From Aulostomus chinensis (taxonomy: Eukaryota > Chordata > Actinopteri > Syngnathiformes > Aulostomidae), in contig JBBMOA010000004.1 in the NCBI GenBank assembly GCA_037954235.1, positions 5,291,001-5,355,000 on the forward strand: DNA of 64,000 nucleotides. The letters are read 5' to 3'. The notes beneath the pieces were generated by a model. It ran no database searches. It was given only the letters and a program-made list of their open reading frames with translations, and was not told where the DNA came from. Shown one piece after another: positions 23,746-35,656 of the stretch. Each line of letters starts with the position of its first letter. Within the stretch, counting starts at the first letter, position 1. The translations under genes were made by a program, and so were the position numbers.

Positions 23746-24553
23746 AATGGTTGTTTTTTCTGAAAAATTGTATGAAGCGAATCTTCTACTGAGAGGATTT
23801 TGCAGTCGTCGCTTCCTCTCACACCCACAGGTGAAGGATAAATCCAGATATGAGGTGGACAAAGCCGTCTAATGAGAGACAGAACCCAGTCGAACATATG
23901 GGCCGCTAGATTGAAGCGGCGATAACGGCGCCGAGGACATTATTCTGGGGCTAAACACACAAATGTGCTCACACACACACTCTCAAGCGAGTCATAATGA
24001 AATCAGTGACGACAGCGGGGTCCGTTGGCCATGATAGAATTACACCGCTCTTCTATTCTCCCCGTAGAGTCTGGCATACGGGCCGGCATGTTTGGCTGAC
24101 AGGTGCAAATGTATTACACACACTCTGCTTGACCTTTAACCCATATTTCCCGTTGTTCACTGTGTGTGTGTGAGAAGTGTGAAACAGAATATGAAATATG
24201 CGTGTAATAATGTGCATGAGGGAGGCAGCGAGTGCATCCTAGACGACACTGGAGGTTAATGTGTTTCAGGCAGGCAGCGCGGAGGATGCCTGTGCAGTCT
24301 CTCAACCCCAGGGAGAGATGGGGCCCCCAGAACTCATGTGGATCTGAGTGGAAGTATGTGAGGTCTGGTCGTGTGTGTTTGGATGTGTGTGTGTGTGTGT
24401 GTGGGGGGGGGGGGGGTCACAGGGAGCAAGTGAGAGTACGGGGGGGGGGAGCTGAGGGTCAGGATTACCAAGTGATAGGCTACTTGGAAAAGGAAAAGGA
24501 CCAAAGTTTGACTCATCCTCCTTTTGAATGGGATAACAGATGTTCACTCCATG

Positions 24554-24592
<39 letters not shown>

Positions 24593-24949
24593 ATGTTTGT
24601 GTGTACCTCTTTTTGCTCACATTCCTTTTGACTGTCTATGCACACATACTTTAAAGTTTGAAAAATTAGAGTGCTCCCATCGTCCTATACCTTCTCCGAC
24701 TTGGAGTTCACATATGCTCAGCCTCCGAGTCTTGCAGTACCAGACACTAGTGCTACTACTACTTTTACTACCACTACTCACTGCCATGCCATACTGGAAA
24801 TTACACTAACTTCCAAAAGCCTTGGTTGACGTGTGAATATTTGTCACCACAAACTTAATATCTATAAAGACTGAAGGGGTTTTCTTCTATGACTGCAGCG
24901 AGGTCGTCCTGCAATGCGCGTGTTGCTGCTGGGACGATGTTTGGTGGTG

Positions 24950-25090
24950 TGAAACTTCACCACATTCAGATTCAGATGACTTTATTTATCCCCGAGGGGC
25001 AATTAATGTCCCCGCCCCCATCGGAGGTTCCAACTCTGCCATTGTCTCCACCCCCCTGGGATGTTCTCTGTCGGTACTGATGATGTTCTC
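24950..25090 (-). mobile_element. Probable non-LTR retrotransposon 3' end
   Basis: On the minus strand the stretch reads AATTGCCCCTCGGGGATAAA, TAAAGTCATC, then TCTGAATCTGAA. A GGGATAAATAAAG motif followed by a short TCTGAA-type tail is common at the 3' ends of teleost non-LTR elements. The 5' boundary is unclear and the family is not assigned. Confidence 0.45.
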
Positions 25091-26205
25091 CATCAGGAGA
25101 ACATTTAGCATTTGAAATAATATTTCTTGCTTTTCTGTACATCCTTGGTCCAATTCCCTGATTGGTATTTGACATATGTAAAGAAAAGTAATGTAGCTTT
25201 GAACTTTTTTCTTGTTTTGTTTTTTTTTATCTAGCCAATCACAACCCTTCCTTAAAACAACTTTGATAACTTTAATTTATTTTGCACTTTTTCGTTCCTT
25301 CATTTTTATACTGAGGTTCTTATAGAACAGACTGTGTGAAAAGTTGCTGAAGCAGTTGTTGTCATATTATGACCCAAAATATCAAGTCACCTTAGCGTCC
25401 ACATTTTTAGCCCCCCCCCCCCCCCCCCCGAACCAGCTTGTAGACACCGTCATGTTTACTTCCCATAGCTGGAGAGCCAAATGCTACAGTTATTCTTGTC
25501 ACGTCTGTGGGATTTTATGAGCTCTCATCAAAACGATCTGTTTTTATGGCATCATTTCACTGTCTAAACTTTGGGGAAAGTGCAGGAAGTTGAGGTTGAT
25601 GTTCATGCAGTAACTCAAAAAATGATTTCAATAAGTTTGGATCATTTTTGGTCACTGTCACTGACTCCTTGTGGCTTTCACACAAATGCAGACATCTCTT
25701 ACACGCCTTGACAGAGGATGGCTGTGCAGACTCCAGGGAGAGGGGTTGGGAGTCTAGTTTTCAGATAGTTTGGATGTTGTTGGGCCGCGACGGATGGTTG
25801 AATAATTCTGGGGATGAATGTATCACATCCAGCGCAGGGCAGCGACACTTGAACACAAAGGGCCGAATTTGTGGCTGCGAGGACATTAATTGGGTGGAGG
25901 TGACAAGCTTTCCTTTCTCCATGTGAATTGCTGTTACTGGAGCCCCGCCTACTTGTTGTTTGTGTGTCTGAAGCACTGAAAATTTGTCACAAATTGACCT
26001 GGATTTTGCTGATGGGAGATGAGCTGATAAATACCCTGCAGGGTCATGTGACTGAATGCTGAATAAAGATGTTTCTATTGCAGAAAAAAGCAGGTTTTAG
26101 TGAGACAGAGGCAGTAGAAACTCAGTGCTCTTAGCCAACTAGTGTTGTGGCAGTGTAAGTACACACACAGCAGGCTCTTAACAATAGCAGGAAGTGGGCT
26201 CTCAC

Positions 26206-26291
26206 CTGAAGTTGTAGGGGTCCCAGGCCTGGAGTGGCAGCAGCAGCAGCGGCCATCGTTGTGGGGATGAGCTGGAGAGGGTAGGGGTCAC
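26206..26291 (-). CDS. sox5: sox5 exon E: poly-Ala linker
   Basis: This 86-nt exon encodes the split Ser and residues 153-180: DPYPLQLIPTTM, six alanines, TPGLGPLQLQ. The sequence is nearly identical to human SOX5 as recalled (PVQLIP there). Splice sites are CTCCAG|GTGACC and TTCAG|GTGAGA; phase 1 in, 0 out. Exons D and E together are 210 nt, so only their joint skipping preserves the frame. Confidence 0.96.
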
Positions 26292-26429
26292 CTGGAGAAA
26301 AATCAGATATTAAGATCAATCAATCCATCCATCTCCTAATGTACACCCCCTCCCTTTCCCCCTTCGATGCTTGCTTTACCATCACCTCGCCCCCCCCCCC
26401 CCGTCAACCCCCTCCCACCACCACCTGAG

Positions 26430-26600
26430 TCCCTCTCTGCAGCTGTTAAAGCCGCCCTTTGTGTGTGCTGCCGGTAGGGCCTTAATGAAAAGCCTGATTG
26501 TGTGTCCTCCTCCTTAATACCCCCTGACAAAGAGCAGCGAGGTGAGGGGATTCTGATAAAGCTGGCCCCAGCGCCGTAATTAAGAGCTGCCACCGACTCT
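26430..26600. promoter_or_regulatory. Candidate conserved non-coding block near exon E
   Basis: Low-repeat block with CCTTTGTGTG, CCTTAATGAAAAG and GTAATTAAGAG motifs, 140 bp upstream (in gene orientation) of exon E. Inference only. Confidence 0.3.
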
Positions 26601-26863
26601 CTCTTTCTCTCTCCTTTCCTCCCCAACTGTCTGTTCTCCTGCTTTGTTTGGACGACGCTGCTTTCAATGTGCCCGTCTCCCACTTTCTGTTTCTCCTTAT
26701 TTTTTTCCCCTTGTCATAATCTTTCTCCGGTGTCTCTCCGTGTCTCACCCCTCTGCTGGGAGCGATAAACCAGGAGATAGATGGACGAACAGGAGATGAG
26801 AGAAGAGCAGGGAGACAGAGAAAGCAGAGCATGGATTATTAGTGACCAGGTGCTGATAGGGCG

Positions 26864-26879
26864 CGCTGTAATTACAGCG
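26864..26879. promoter_or_regulatory. 16-bp perfect palindrome centred on TAATTA
   Basis: CGCTGTAATTACAGCG is its own reverse complement and contains TAATTA, a form suited to homeodomain dimers. Confidence 0.35.
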
Positions 26880-27175
26880 AGACAGCGAAGAGGAGAAAGG
26901 TCAGACATGAAGGGAGCGAGAAAAGACAAGTAATAATGTACTTGATTGTCATGTAAAGCAAGTTAGAATTCGCACAGATAGTGGAATTAACTAACCGACT
27001 GAAAGTGCTTGTTTACAGGCCCGCTAACAAAAATACAGGCTTTTAACTCGCTATCGCACTGAGCAGACATTCTTCATGCAGACTCGGGAATGTTCTCAGG
27101 GCTTGACCTTGCATTTCTGACCTGAACCTTCAGAGCTGCGGTCAGCCTCTTGGCTCTATCAGGATCCTCACTTGT

Positions 27176-27177
<2 letters not shown>

Positions 27178-27224
<47 letters not shown>

Positions 27225-27254
27225 TGTGTGTGTGTGTGCGCGTGTGTGTGTGTA
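27178..27254. repeat. (GT)n with GC interruptions
   Basis: GT tract interrupted twice by GCGC-type units. Confidence 0.95.
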
Positions 27255-28225
27255 TGTGTACCCTTGTAAATTTGAGTGTGGCATAAGCCAGACTTTCCCT
27301 CTGACATATTTTCCCATATAACTTAAAATAAAAAGCCAGCTATGACATTCTTTTCTCCATTAAGGAGGGAGGGGTGGGCGGGATTAAATAATTATTTCAG
27401 GACTGTGTATTCAAGGAGATGGGTCTCTTTCTCCTCGCTCCCTAGACAAACATAAGCTGGGTGGATATTTATGCTCCTCATGGGGGTCGCTGCAACAAAA
27501 GGGAGAAGGATGGAGGAAAGCAAACATGTTGCTCTTGGCATGGGGACGAGGTTGAGATCTCTGTTCCAGGGAAGCGAGACGCAGAAATCAGTTTGATGTG
27601 TGCGCGATTTTGCCAATTCATTAATTGTTTCTAAATCAGCTTTTTGATACATTGATGAGCATTTTATACAAAAACGTGCAGAAAAGGCAAAAAGCTCTTG
27701 CTAAAGTTTTTCCAATCATGAGTTGGAAAACAGGAAAGTGTTCAACAAGTGTTGGATCAAGCCAGCCGCCGAGCGCTCGGACGTAAATCGTACGGATGGA
27801 ATCTATTCATATCTTCAAAGTGTTGTGAGAATATGTCAGAGCACAATGCCGCATGTGTCCTATTTAGAGCTACAGCACCAAACTATGGCGGCTCACAGCA
27901 ACTTTGAAAGTTGCCAGAGAGTTTTCTCAGGGGTGGCTCAGCCTGGCGTGGCGTATACTCGTCCAGTTGGAGTTGGCGGAGGCAGTGAAAAGACAAGCCC
28001 ACCACTTGACGGGGTATTTAGGTGGGCAGTGAGTGTGGGTGAAGATGGCGCTAATTAAAATGGAGCTGACTTGTTTGGGAAGCTGTGAAACTCTAAAGGG
28101 GAATACTGGGGGGGGCTGGCGGGGGGGGGGGGGGCTGATCATGCACAATTATTTGCGTGCATATATTTGTGTCAGTCTTTTTGGTGTGTGTTTGTAATAT
28201 CACAAAGCCATCGCTGGCTGCTTGG

Positions 28226-28227
<2 letters not shown>

Positions 28228-28298
<71 letters not shown>
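28228..28298. repeat. (GT)n microsatellite
   Basis: Pure GT tract of about 71 bp. Confidence 0.97.
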
Positions 28299-28300
<2 letters not shown>

Positions 28301-28822
28301 CTGTGTTGGAAACATGTTCTGGCTGCATCCCGTGTTAATGTGAGGAGAACCTGGGGCAGGTCACATTACCACCCCCCCTTCTTCCCCACTCTACTAACCC
28401 CCTACAGAGCATTTATTCCCAGCATCCCCTGGCAAATGTGCCCCCCCCCCCCGCCTCTGTCTCTCTCCCTCTCTCTCTCTCGTTCTGTCTCTGTCTGTCC
28501 CTCTATCATGGTAAACAACACATTGCCACACAGCCGGAGTGCGCTAGCCAGAAAAAAAAAAAAATCCTGTTGCTTTTATACATCAAAAAATAGACAAGAC
28601 AAATGGAAGGAGCCAAAAGGACTGAGCAAGAGAGGGAGATAAAGAGAGTGTAAACAGGAAGGGTGTATTTGCACAGTTTTTTCTATTAAGAGGAACGACG
28701 TGGCTGTAGGGGCGAGCTCGTCTTTTGGGAAACAATCCGATTCCTTTTGTGGGAAAAAAAAAACTTGAAACGTCACACGTGAAAAGAGAGTTTTACTCCG
28801 TTTAGAAGTGGGTGTCACTCAC

Positions 28823-28946
28823 TGCAGCCGGGCTTGTAGTTGAAGCCAGGGGGCATGAGGAAACCCTGCTGGGCCGCCGCCGCCGCTAGGGTCCTCTGGT
28901 CAGGAGGAAAGACAGGGATCATCAGCGGAGGGAGTTGGCCCTGGAC
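28823..28946 (-). CDS. sox5: sox5 exon D: Pro/Ala-rich linker
   Basis: This 124-nt exon encodes residues 111-151 plus one base of a split Ser: VQGQLPPLMIPVFPPDQRTL, AAAAAQQGFLMPP, GFNYKPGC. It follows the SOX5 pattern closely, with five alanines where human has four as recalled. The 5' splice site is GCA|GTGAGT, an excellent consensus. The acceptor is a tandem CAGCAG|GTC. I used the inner AG (exon from 28946) because homologues read QIQ-VQGQ; use of the outer AG (exon from 28949) would add one Gln. Confidence 0.96.
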
Positions 28947-30898
28947 CTGCTGAGGAAGGAGGGAGGAGGAGGTCGGGTAGAGGCGGTGGAGTCAAGAAAG
29001 TCAGGAGAGAGAAGAAGGGAAAGAGGATGAAAGGGAGGGGAACAGATGTAAACATTAGTACCTGCGTTTAGCGGCAGAGTCACACGGCAAAATGATGTCA
29101 TGCCAAAAATAGCCTGGTGTTGAAACCGATCCAAGAACACTGAAGCATATGAATTACATCACAGTTCCTTATGATCGTATACATTTATTCATGTAATACA
29201 TATGGAACACACATGCGACGAAGCCACACACACACGCACACACACACACACACACACGTGCGCGCGCACACACGTGCGATTCAAAGAGAAAAAGCCAGTC
29301 ATGGGGACAGGTCAGAACAGCTGGCCTCCTCCTTTTATTTGGAAGATGTGCCCCCCCTTCCTGCCTAAAAAAAGACAACACACAAGAAACACGCATCATC
29401 GTCATTTGCACGATTGCCGGCAGAGCGCCATACGACTTGACAAGGTTTCCAGGATTTTAAAAGGAGAAGCAGAAGAAAAGCTCCTCCGATGGGTGGCTTT
29501 GGCAGGAGAGTTGAGAGAGAGAAGGAGAGAGAGGGAGACAGAAAGAGAGAGAAGAAGGAGACAGATGGTTGCACTGAACAGCGTTCTGCCAAAAACAACA
29601 CACAAAGACTCGTGTGTGATGGACTGATGGACAGTTTGAGAGGAGAGATGATGAGGAGAGGAAGTGAAGAGGAGAGGGAGAGTGGAAAAGGTGAGAGAGG
29701 CAGGAAAGTAAGCCATCGTGTCTGATTCATGCTGCTGGTTTGGAAAGAAAGTAGAAGAGGAAGCTACTAAAAGCCAGAAATGTTTCTCTGACTTTAGCGT
29801 TTTCAGTTTGTGTAAAATGCAGTTGAAAATGTTAGAAGTCAGTGTTTCCCACAAGTTAGGAATTTATTTGTGATGGTGGGCGGTGCGGAGTTTGATGGTG
29901 TGGTGTGTGACGGGGTACGGCAAACCGAAGATGCCAAATTACATTAGTTATCAGAAATGTGGCACACAACCCATCAGGATGTTACATTTTATGCATCTGG
30001 AATTGCAAAAACAAGCAGGAGAAGACTGGCACGTAATACACTCGTGTCACCAATAGTGGTTGAAAACAGCGCTGGCGGTGAAGGAGAAGGACGATTTAAT
30101 CCACAGAAATCCCAGCCTCAGTCATGTGATTACACGCCCATGTGCATCTTCCCTGGCATCACCGCAGCGATCACCCTCCACCTCCTCTGACAGCTAAAAT
30201 GAAGCAACCTCATTCAAATGAACAGAACCTGTGTTTTTGCCGCAGTGCCCGATTTGTCTGAATGCAGCCTTCACCTACGGGGGCAGAGGCTAAGTGGAGC
30301 ACAGACACATTGTGAACGCTGGAATTTCTAAGATTCTAATCAGCTCACGGGGGTCTTGTGTCCTCAAGGCCAAGCCAAACATTTTCACATTAAACCAAAG
30401 ACTTTGATGACGTGTCTGGTCTCAGTGATTCACCGACGGCCGCTTGGTCGGGGTGACTCTCAGCAAGATCAGCTCAGTGCAAGATCATGACAGGTAAACT
30501 GGCCTTCCCGTCTGAAATCAGTGGCACGCCCCCTCCCTGGTCGAGCATCGAGGCCAGTGACCTGTGGTCCTGATTGCCGAGGGCCCCTCCCCTCCCCTCC
30601 TAGGTGTCCCTGTTTAAGGGGCTGAATAGGATAATAGGCAGGTAAAAGCTGTTTGATGTGGAAAATTGATCTGGCATGATAGAAATGGCAGCGCAATCAC
30701 AGGAGCGCAGTGGTATCATCAAGTCATATCTCAGTGAAATGGGTACTTGAAGTGGCTTGAGGGGGGGAGGGAGAGAGAGGGGGGAGACATGAGAAGAGAA
30801 GAGAGTGAGAGAGACAGAGAAGTAGAGAGAGAGGGGGAGGCTATCCTTCCCTGCCTATGTGTGTACTCTAGTTTCCTGCATGCTTGTGTACAGTAAAT

Positions 30899-30943
<45 letters not shown>

Positions 30944-30959
30944 TCCCTCCTCCTGTTCC

Positions 30960-31250
30960 CGTGTGTCGGCATGCGGCAGCCAGCAGCGCTGTAATCAAAC
31001 TATCACAGCTCAGGGGAATAGTGCTCTCTTCAAGTGGCTCCTGTTTCCCTCTTACACCAAAAACAATAATTACTCCACCATTTTGGTTAACCATAAACCA
31101 CGCGCTGCCCGCGCGGCGCGATCAGAAGGGAGAGGCGTTCCAGCGCGATGCTCGGACAGGACCCCCGCGGGGACGAATCACAGACAGAACAGTTCCGCTT
31201 TGCCTTTCAGGCCTAATTGGACATATGCTGAAGTGGAGCTGGCTAGGAAA
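30960..31250. promoter_or_regulatory. Candidate regulatory block with SOX and RUNX motifs
   Basis: AAACAATAATTAC (31061-31073) contains a full SOX5-type AACAAT. AAACCACG (31095-31102) fits a RUNX core. Both lie in a low-repeat block with a GC-rich centre. SOX and RUNX co-occurrence would fit a skeletal element, but this is only motif reading. Confidence 0.3.
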
Positions 31251-32174
31251 GACTGTAATGTGCCGTAGGGAGGAGGAGAGTAGAGGACAGGACAGGAGAG
31301 GGAAGGAAAGGAGATGAGAGGAGAGGAGAAGAGAGGAGCGGGGAGGAGGAGAGGAAAGGGTTTTTAGGTAGTTTTTCCTCACCCTTATCAAGGATTTAAG
31401 GGCTAAAGTAGAAATACAATAAATCATAAATAACACAATCGATTGAGTAGAGGAGAGGTCAGCAAGGTTTCTAACATATTTTAATTTTGTGCGTTTTGAA
31501 ATGTCGTATTAGAAAGTGTACAAGTTTAGGGGGGGGGGGCTAGTTTTGCTGTAAAAAAGTGTGTTTACTTCCTGTGGTTTTTGCCTTTTTTGTTCGCCGA
31601 AGTTTAAACTGGTAAACAAGCTGTTTTGTAGCAACATGGCCGATACGAAGGGACAAGAGAGAAATAACCTGACTGGTTCTGGCAAACTCCTCAAAACCTT
31701 GTGCCGATTTTGAGCTGGTACTCGTGTCTTCATTTTCTTTGTTTCATCCATTGTAATGTTGCCTGTACTGCCATCTGCTGGTGGTATTATGTAGTAGGGC
31801 TGCAAAATGAATCGTATTTTTCATCGTCATCGTGATATGAGCTTATGTCACAGACCTGCCTGGAGCCCGACAAGAGAGGGGGTCCCCCGTGCAGGTGCCC
31901 TGCAGGTGGGACGCTTGTGTGTTGTTAACATCATGTCTGCTGCACCGTCGGCTGAACCGACGTTTGTGACTGAACCGATGTAACCGATTTCAAAAACATG
32001 CCCCATGCCCATTTCCTATTTTACAACAAATCCAAAGTTTGCATGACAGTCACACTGGCAAAGACACTGTATGACATGTGTGTCATTGTGTGTGTGTGTG
32101 AGTGAGTCTGTGGCTTTGCTCTCTTTCACTGCAAAATGAAAATATCACACAAGGCCCTGAATAGCGCTCTTAGC

Positions 32175-32217
<43 letters not shown>

Positions 32218-33224
32218 ACACACACACACACACACACAACAAAAAGCCTGCACACAATAAGAAGACATGAATCAGCCTACAGAACTGATGCACAATACAC
32301 ACAAGTCCCCACAATGGGATAAAAAGATCAAGTAATAGGAAAAAAAAGAACAAAATGTGAGGAGAATGACACAAAGAAACGGCAGACAGAGAATCCGTCT
32401 CTCCCGTATGAGGCTGTGATGACAGGGGCGTTGGATATGTGTGTAACAGACCAACAAGGCTGAAACCAGGAAACGCACGCTTACAAAAACTCTCTGAACT
32501 TGGTGTTTGTTCACCAGGAGATCATATGACATTGACATATGACCCTGGCTGAGTGTGTCCCCCCTCACATTCCTCCTCATTTACAATCCTTTACATCTCC
32601 AAAATGACTTAATTGGATATTTCTCCCAATATTGGATATGCAATACCTTAAAGTGAGTTAGCCTCGTGATCATAATGCAAACTTGGGAGCCATGAAGAAG
32701 AGCGACAGAACTCGCCCAAATCATGGAATGTGAGACTGACAGGGGAGAGAGAGAGAGAGAGAGAGGAGGGGGGTGGCCGTGAAAGTGAAGTGAGGCCACA
32801 TCTATCAGACAATCTCCAGATCTCACATAAATGAAAAGGCACATCTGAAACAGCATGGCACTTCAGGGAATAACTCACTCCTCAGCTTCTCCCTCACATC
32901 AGTCCCAGAGTGAACATGAAAACCTGCAGACAAAACATCGCTGCTACTGTAGGACTGCAGACAAATGACTTTTATCCCCCTCCCTTTACATCCAAAAAGA
33001 AGGAAAAAGAAAACCCTGAAAGAAACATCAAAATAAAAAAAATCTCTAATCAGTGAATGTGGAACAAATACATGAAGAAGATGAGTGGAACTTATTTTCT
33101 GAGAACTTTCACAGGGCCAAAGAGACGTCAACGTGGCGAGAGAACGTCTCAGGAAATAAACAAGGGATAGAGTAGAGAGAGTGAGAGAGGGGAGCAAGAA
33201 TTGGATAATTGGCAGCGAGTGGAG

Positions 33225-33600
33225 GCTGCGTTCACCACGCGCCAGGCGGCACAGCTTGAACTTAAAGTGCTGCTGCGGCATAATGAAGATGTGGCCGCTA
33301 ATTAACATATGGGGTGCGAAACAGGTTGGTTGGCACGCAGCGCGCTAAAAACTCCAAGGTAAAGTTATTATTGGGGAGTAATTAGCTCTATGAAGTTAAT
33401 GCGCTGAACAATAGCTGCCAGCGTCGCACAATATGGCTCGCATCTGAGCGCGCGAAAAAATAGCCCCCGCTAAAGTGCGAGTCCCACAGCTAAAATCTGT
33501 TGGCGACCATATGCTCCAGCAATTAATGCAAGACCTGGTTGACCTATTGCTGAAGAGGGGACGCGTGAGTGATAGAACCAATAATTAATTTGGAAAGAGA
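33225..33600. promoter_or_regulatory. Candidate conserved non-coding block
   Basis: Low-repeat sequence with CTAATTAACATATGG (33296-33310), AGTAATTAGCTC and a full SOX consensus AACAAT (33407-33412), interleaved with GC-rich segments. Composition differs sharply from the microsatellite-rich flanks. Inference only. Confidence 0.35.
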
Positions 33601-33701
33601 GAGAGAGAGAGAGAGACGTAGCAGGCTTTTAATATTAGTCCATTAACTTTCTATGGACAAGGGCCATTAGAGGCCAACCTGCTATGAATGTAGATGGCAG
33701 G

Positions 33702-33745
<44 letters not shown>

Positions 33746-33983
33746 AGCGAGAGAGAGACAGAGAGAGAGAGAGAGCGACATGGAGGGTCTCAGTGGGAAT
33801 GGCTGGTTGTGGTCCAGTTTATGAGTGTGTGTGTGTGTGTGTGTGTGTGTGTCTGGGTGTGCGCACATGCAGTTCAACACATACAGTGTGTAAGGAAAAC
33901 ACAAATTACACCAGTTGCAGTGAAATGGGAGTGATTAAACAATTACACAGGCAATTGGGTTAGCTGCTCAGTACAGAGGTGGC

Positions 33984-34020
<37 letters not shown>

Positions 34021-34037
34021 GTGTGTGTGTGTGTGTG
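33984..34037. repeat. (GT)n microsatellite
   Basis: GT tract of about 54 bp with one GC interruption. Confidence 0.95.
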
Positions 34038-34137
34038 GTGAATGGGGAGCATGCTTTTTATTTTATTCTTTTTGCATGTGAACATCAGATCCACTCATAG
34101 GCTGAGCTTGTGACTGCATCAGGTATCTGTATGTATA

Positions 34138-34174
<37 letters not shown>

Positions 34175-34384
34175 CCGTGTGTGTGTATGTGTGTGTGATC
34201 GAGTTACCAGTGTCGGTTAACCTTAATAGAGAGCTTGTTAGCTGCTGCTGCCGCCACGTCTGGCCTCTCTTAAACCAGTCAAAGCATCAGGTGGATTTAC
34301 TCATTTTTCAGCTTTTTCTCACTTTGTCTGCTTTTTTTTTTTGTCCCCGACCTAAAGTAACATTGGTGCTTGATGAGATGAAGA

Positions 34385-34429
<45 letters not shown>

Positions 34430-34989
34430 GACAGCATGTGTGTGTTTTGCTTGAATGAGTTTTGATTCATTAGTCATGTGTCCCCTCATCCCTCTGTTTC
34501 AATATATGTGTGTTGCGTCTCTTCTATGAAAATGTGTTCTCAAGGTAAGCCCTGAGCCGCTCGGCAGGTGAGCTCCTTTCATCCCCGTTGCGCTTCCCCG
34601 CGCGGCGGCAACAGTCGTCCCCAGCAACACCGGGGGGAGCCTCGGAGACAAGTTGCTTAATTAGAATGAGAGGAGACGAGAGCGAGAGCAAAGGGAAGTT
34701 TGAGGAAATGTTCTGCCCCTTTCGAACTTAACAAGGAGACCCCCAGCAGGGAGGTGGAGGAGCGTGTGTGTGTGTGTGTGTGTGTCTCTTCATGGTCTTT
34801 ATGTGCACACACCTTCTTGTTTTGGAATTCTTGTGAGGTCAGTTTGTGATATAGAAAAGGTGGGTCAGTTCCGATGGTTCTGCCTTAGCCTGGGGGACAA
34901 ATTTGGGTTTAGTTTGGCTCCAAGATGATTGTGCCTGTGTTACGTCTGGCCATGTTTTTGATTCAAGGCTATAAAACTGCCCACAAATA

Positions 34990-35125
34990 GTAAATCAGTG
35001 GAAATGTGTGTGTTCCTTCACTTGTGTTTGATGGGGGCTTAAATTAATGGATCATAATTGCTGCTAATTCCTGGATAATTCCAGGTAGAATCAATTAGCT
35101 GTCAGTCACTGACCTCTAATGAGTG
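34990..35125. promoter_or_regulatory. Homeodomain-core cluster
   Basis: About 130 bp with six or more TAAT/ATTA cores (AAATTAATGG, ATAATTGC, CTAATTCC, CAATTAGC, CTAATGAG, ATAATGAG), bounded by GT repeat. Candidate enhancer by motif density only. Confidence 0.3.
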
Positions 35126-35473
35126 TTTACATAATGAGTGTGTGTGTGTGTGTGTGTGTCTCCCTCTCGAGTGTACTGTAAGTCATTAACTTTTGTTGCT
35201 CACACCACATGGTGCGAGTGGCCTTCGCTGTGGCTGCCATCGCTCATATTGTTTGCAGGGTTTGAGTTTCAGGGTGAGGAAAAAAAAGGAAAAGGGAATC
35301 AGATACCAGGACAATAAATAATTTGTCCTCCTTTTCACAAGAGATGTGTGTCAGTCTCCTCTCTTTTTCATGAGCTTGATTATTCGTTTCATTTCATCAC
35401 CTCTTCCAAGAGGACGCTTGAAAGCATTCTTCACAGGCCTTTGGGGGTTTGGGCCTAACAAAGCCAAGGACGT

Positions 35474-35474
<1 letters not shown>

Positions 35475-35531
<57 letters not shown>

Positions 35532-35621
35532 AGGGACAGCTGAACTCAGCCTCGTTAGGGGGAAATGCAATCACAAGGGGCTTATCATACAGACAGAAAA
35601 CACACGCGCACACACACACAT

Positions 35622-35655
<34 letters not shown>
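35475..35655. repeat. Two (CA)n tracts
   Basis: A 56-bp CA tract and a second, partly interrupted CA tract separated by about 70 bp of unique sequence. Confidence 0.95.

Positions 35656-35656
<1 letters not shown>

Larger units (their letters stand above)
17115..26205 (-). other. Intron between exons E and F
   Basis: This 9.1-kb intron has no gene. It has CT tracts (18213-18269, 19120-19180), CA (19181-19234), GT plus a 20-base G run (19486-19525), GT (19848-19911), GA (20077-20118), long GT tracts (23111-23179, 23326-23369, 23700-23744), a palindrome at 21407-21424, and a non-LTR-type 3' end at 24950-25090. Low-repeat blocks include 18980-19085, 21905-22290, 23555-23700, 23755-24115 and 25780-25945. 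Bases 20240-21400 and 22300-23100 show nothing recognisable. Confidence 0.75.
26292..28822 (-). other. Intron between exons D and E
   Basis: This 2.5-kb intron has no gene. It holds a 16-bp palindrome around TAATTA (26864-26879), GT/GC tracts at 27178-27254 and 28228-28298, and several C or G runs. Low-repeat blocks at 26430-26600, 27430-27660 and 27750-28080 look like conserved non-coding DNA. Confidence 0.75.

Noticed and set aside
31780..31850. Sequence starting TAGGGCTGCAAAATGAATCG, resembling a common fish repeat
   Set aside because: The similarity is from memory and short. No boundaries or target duplications could be defined.
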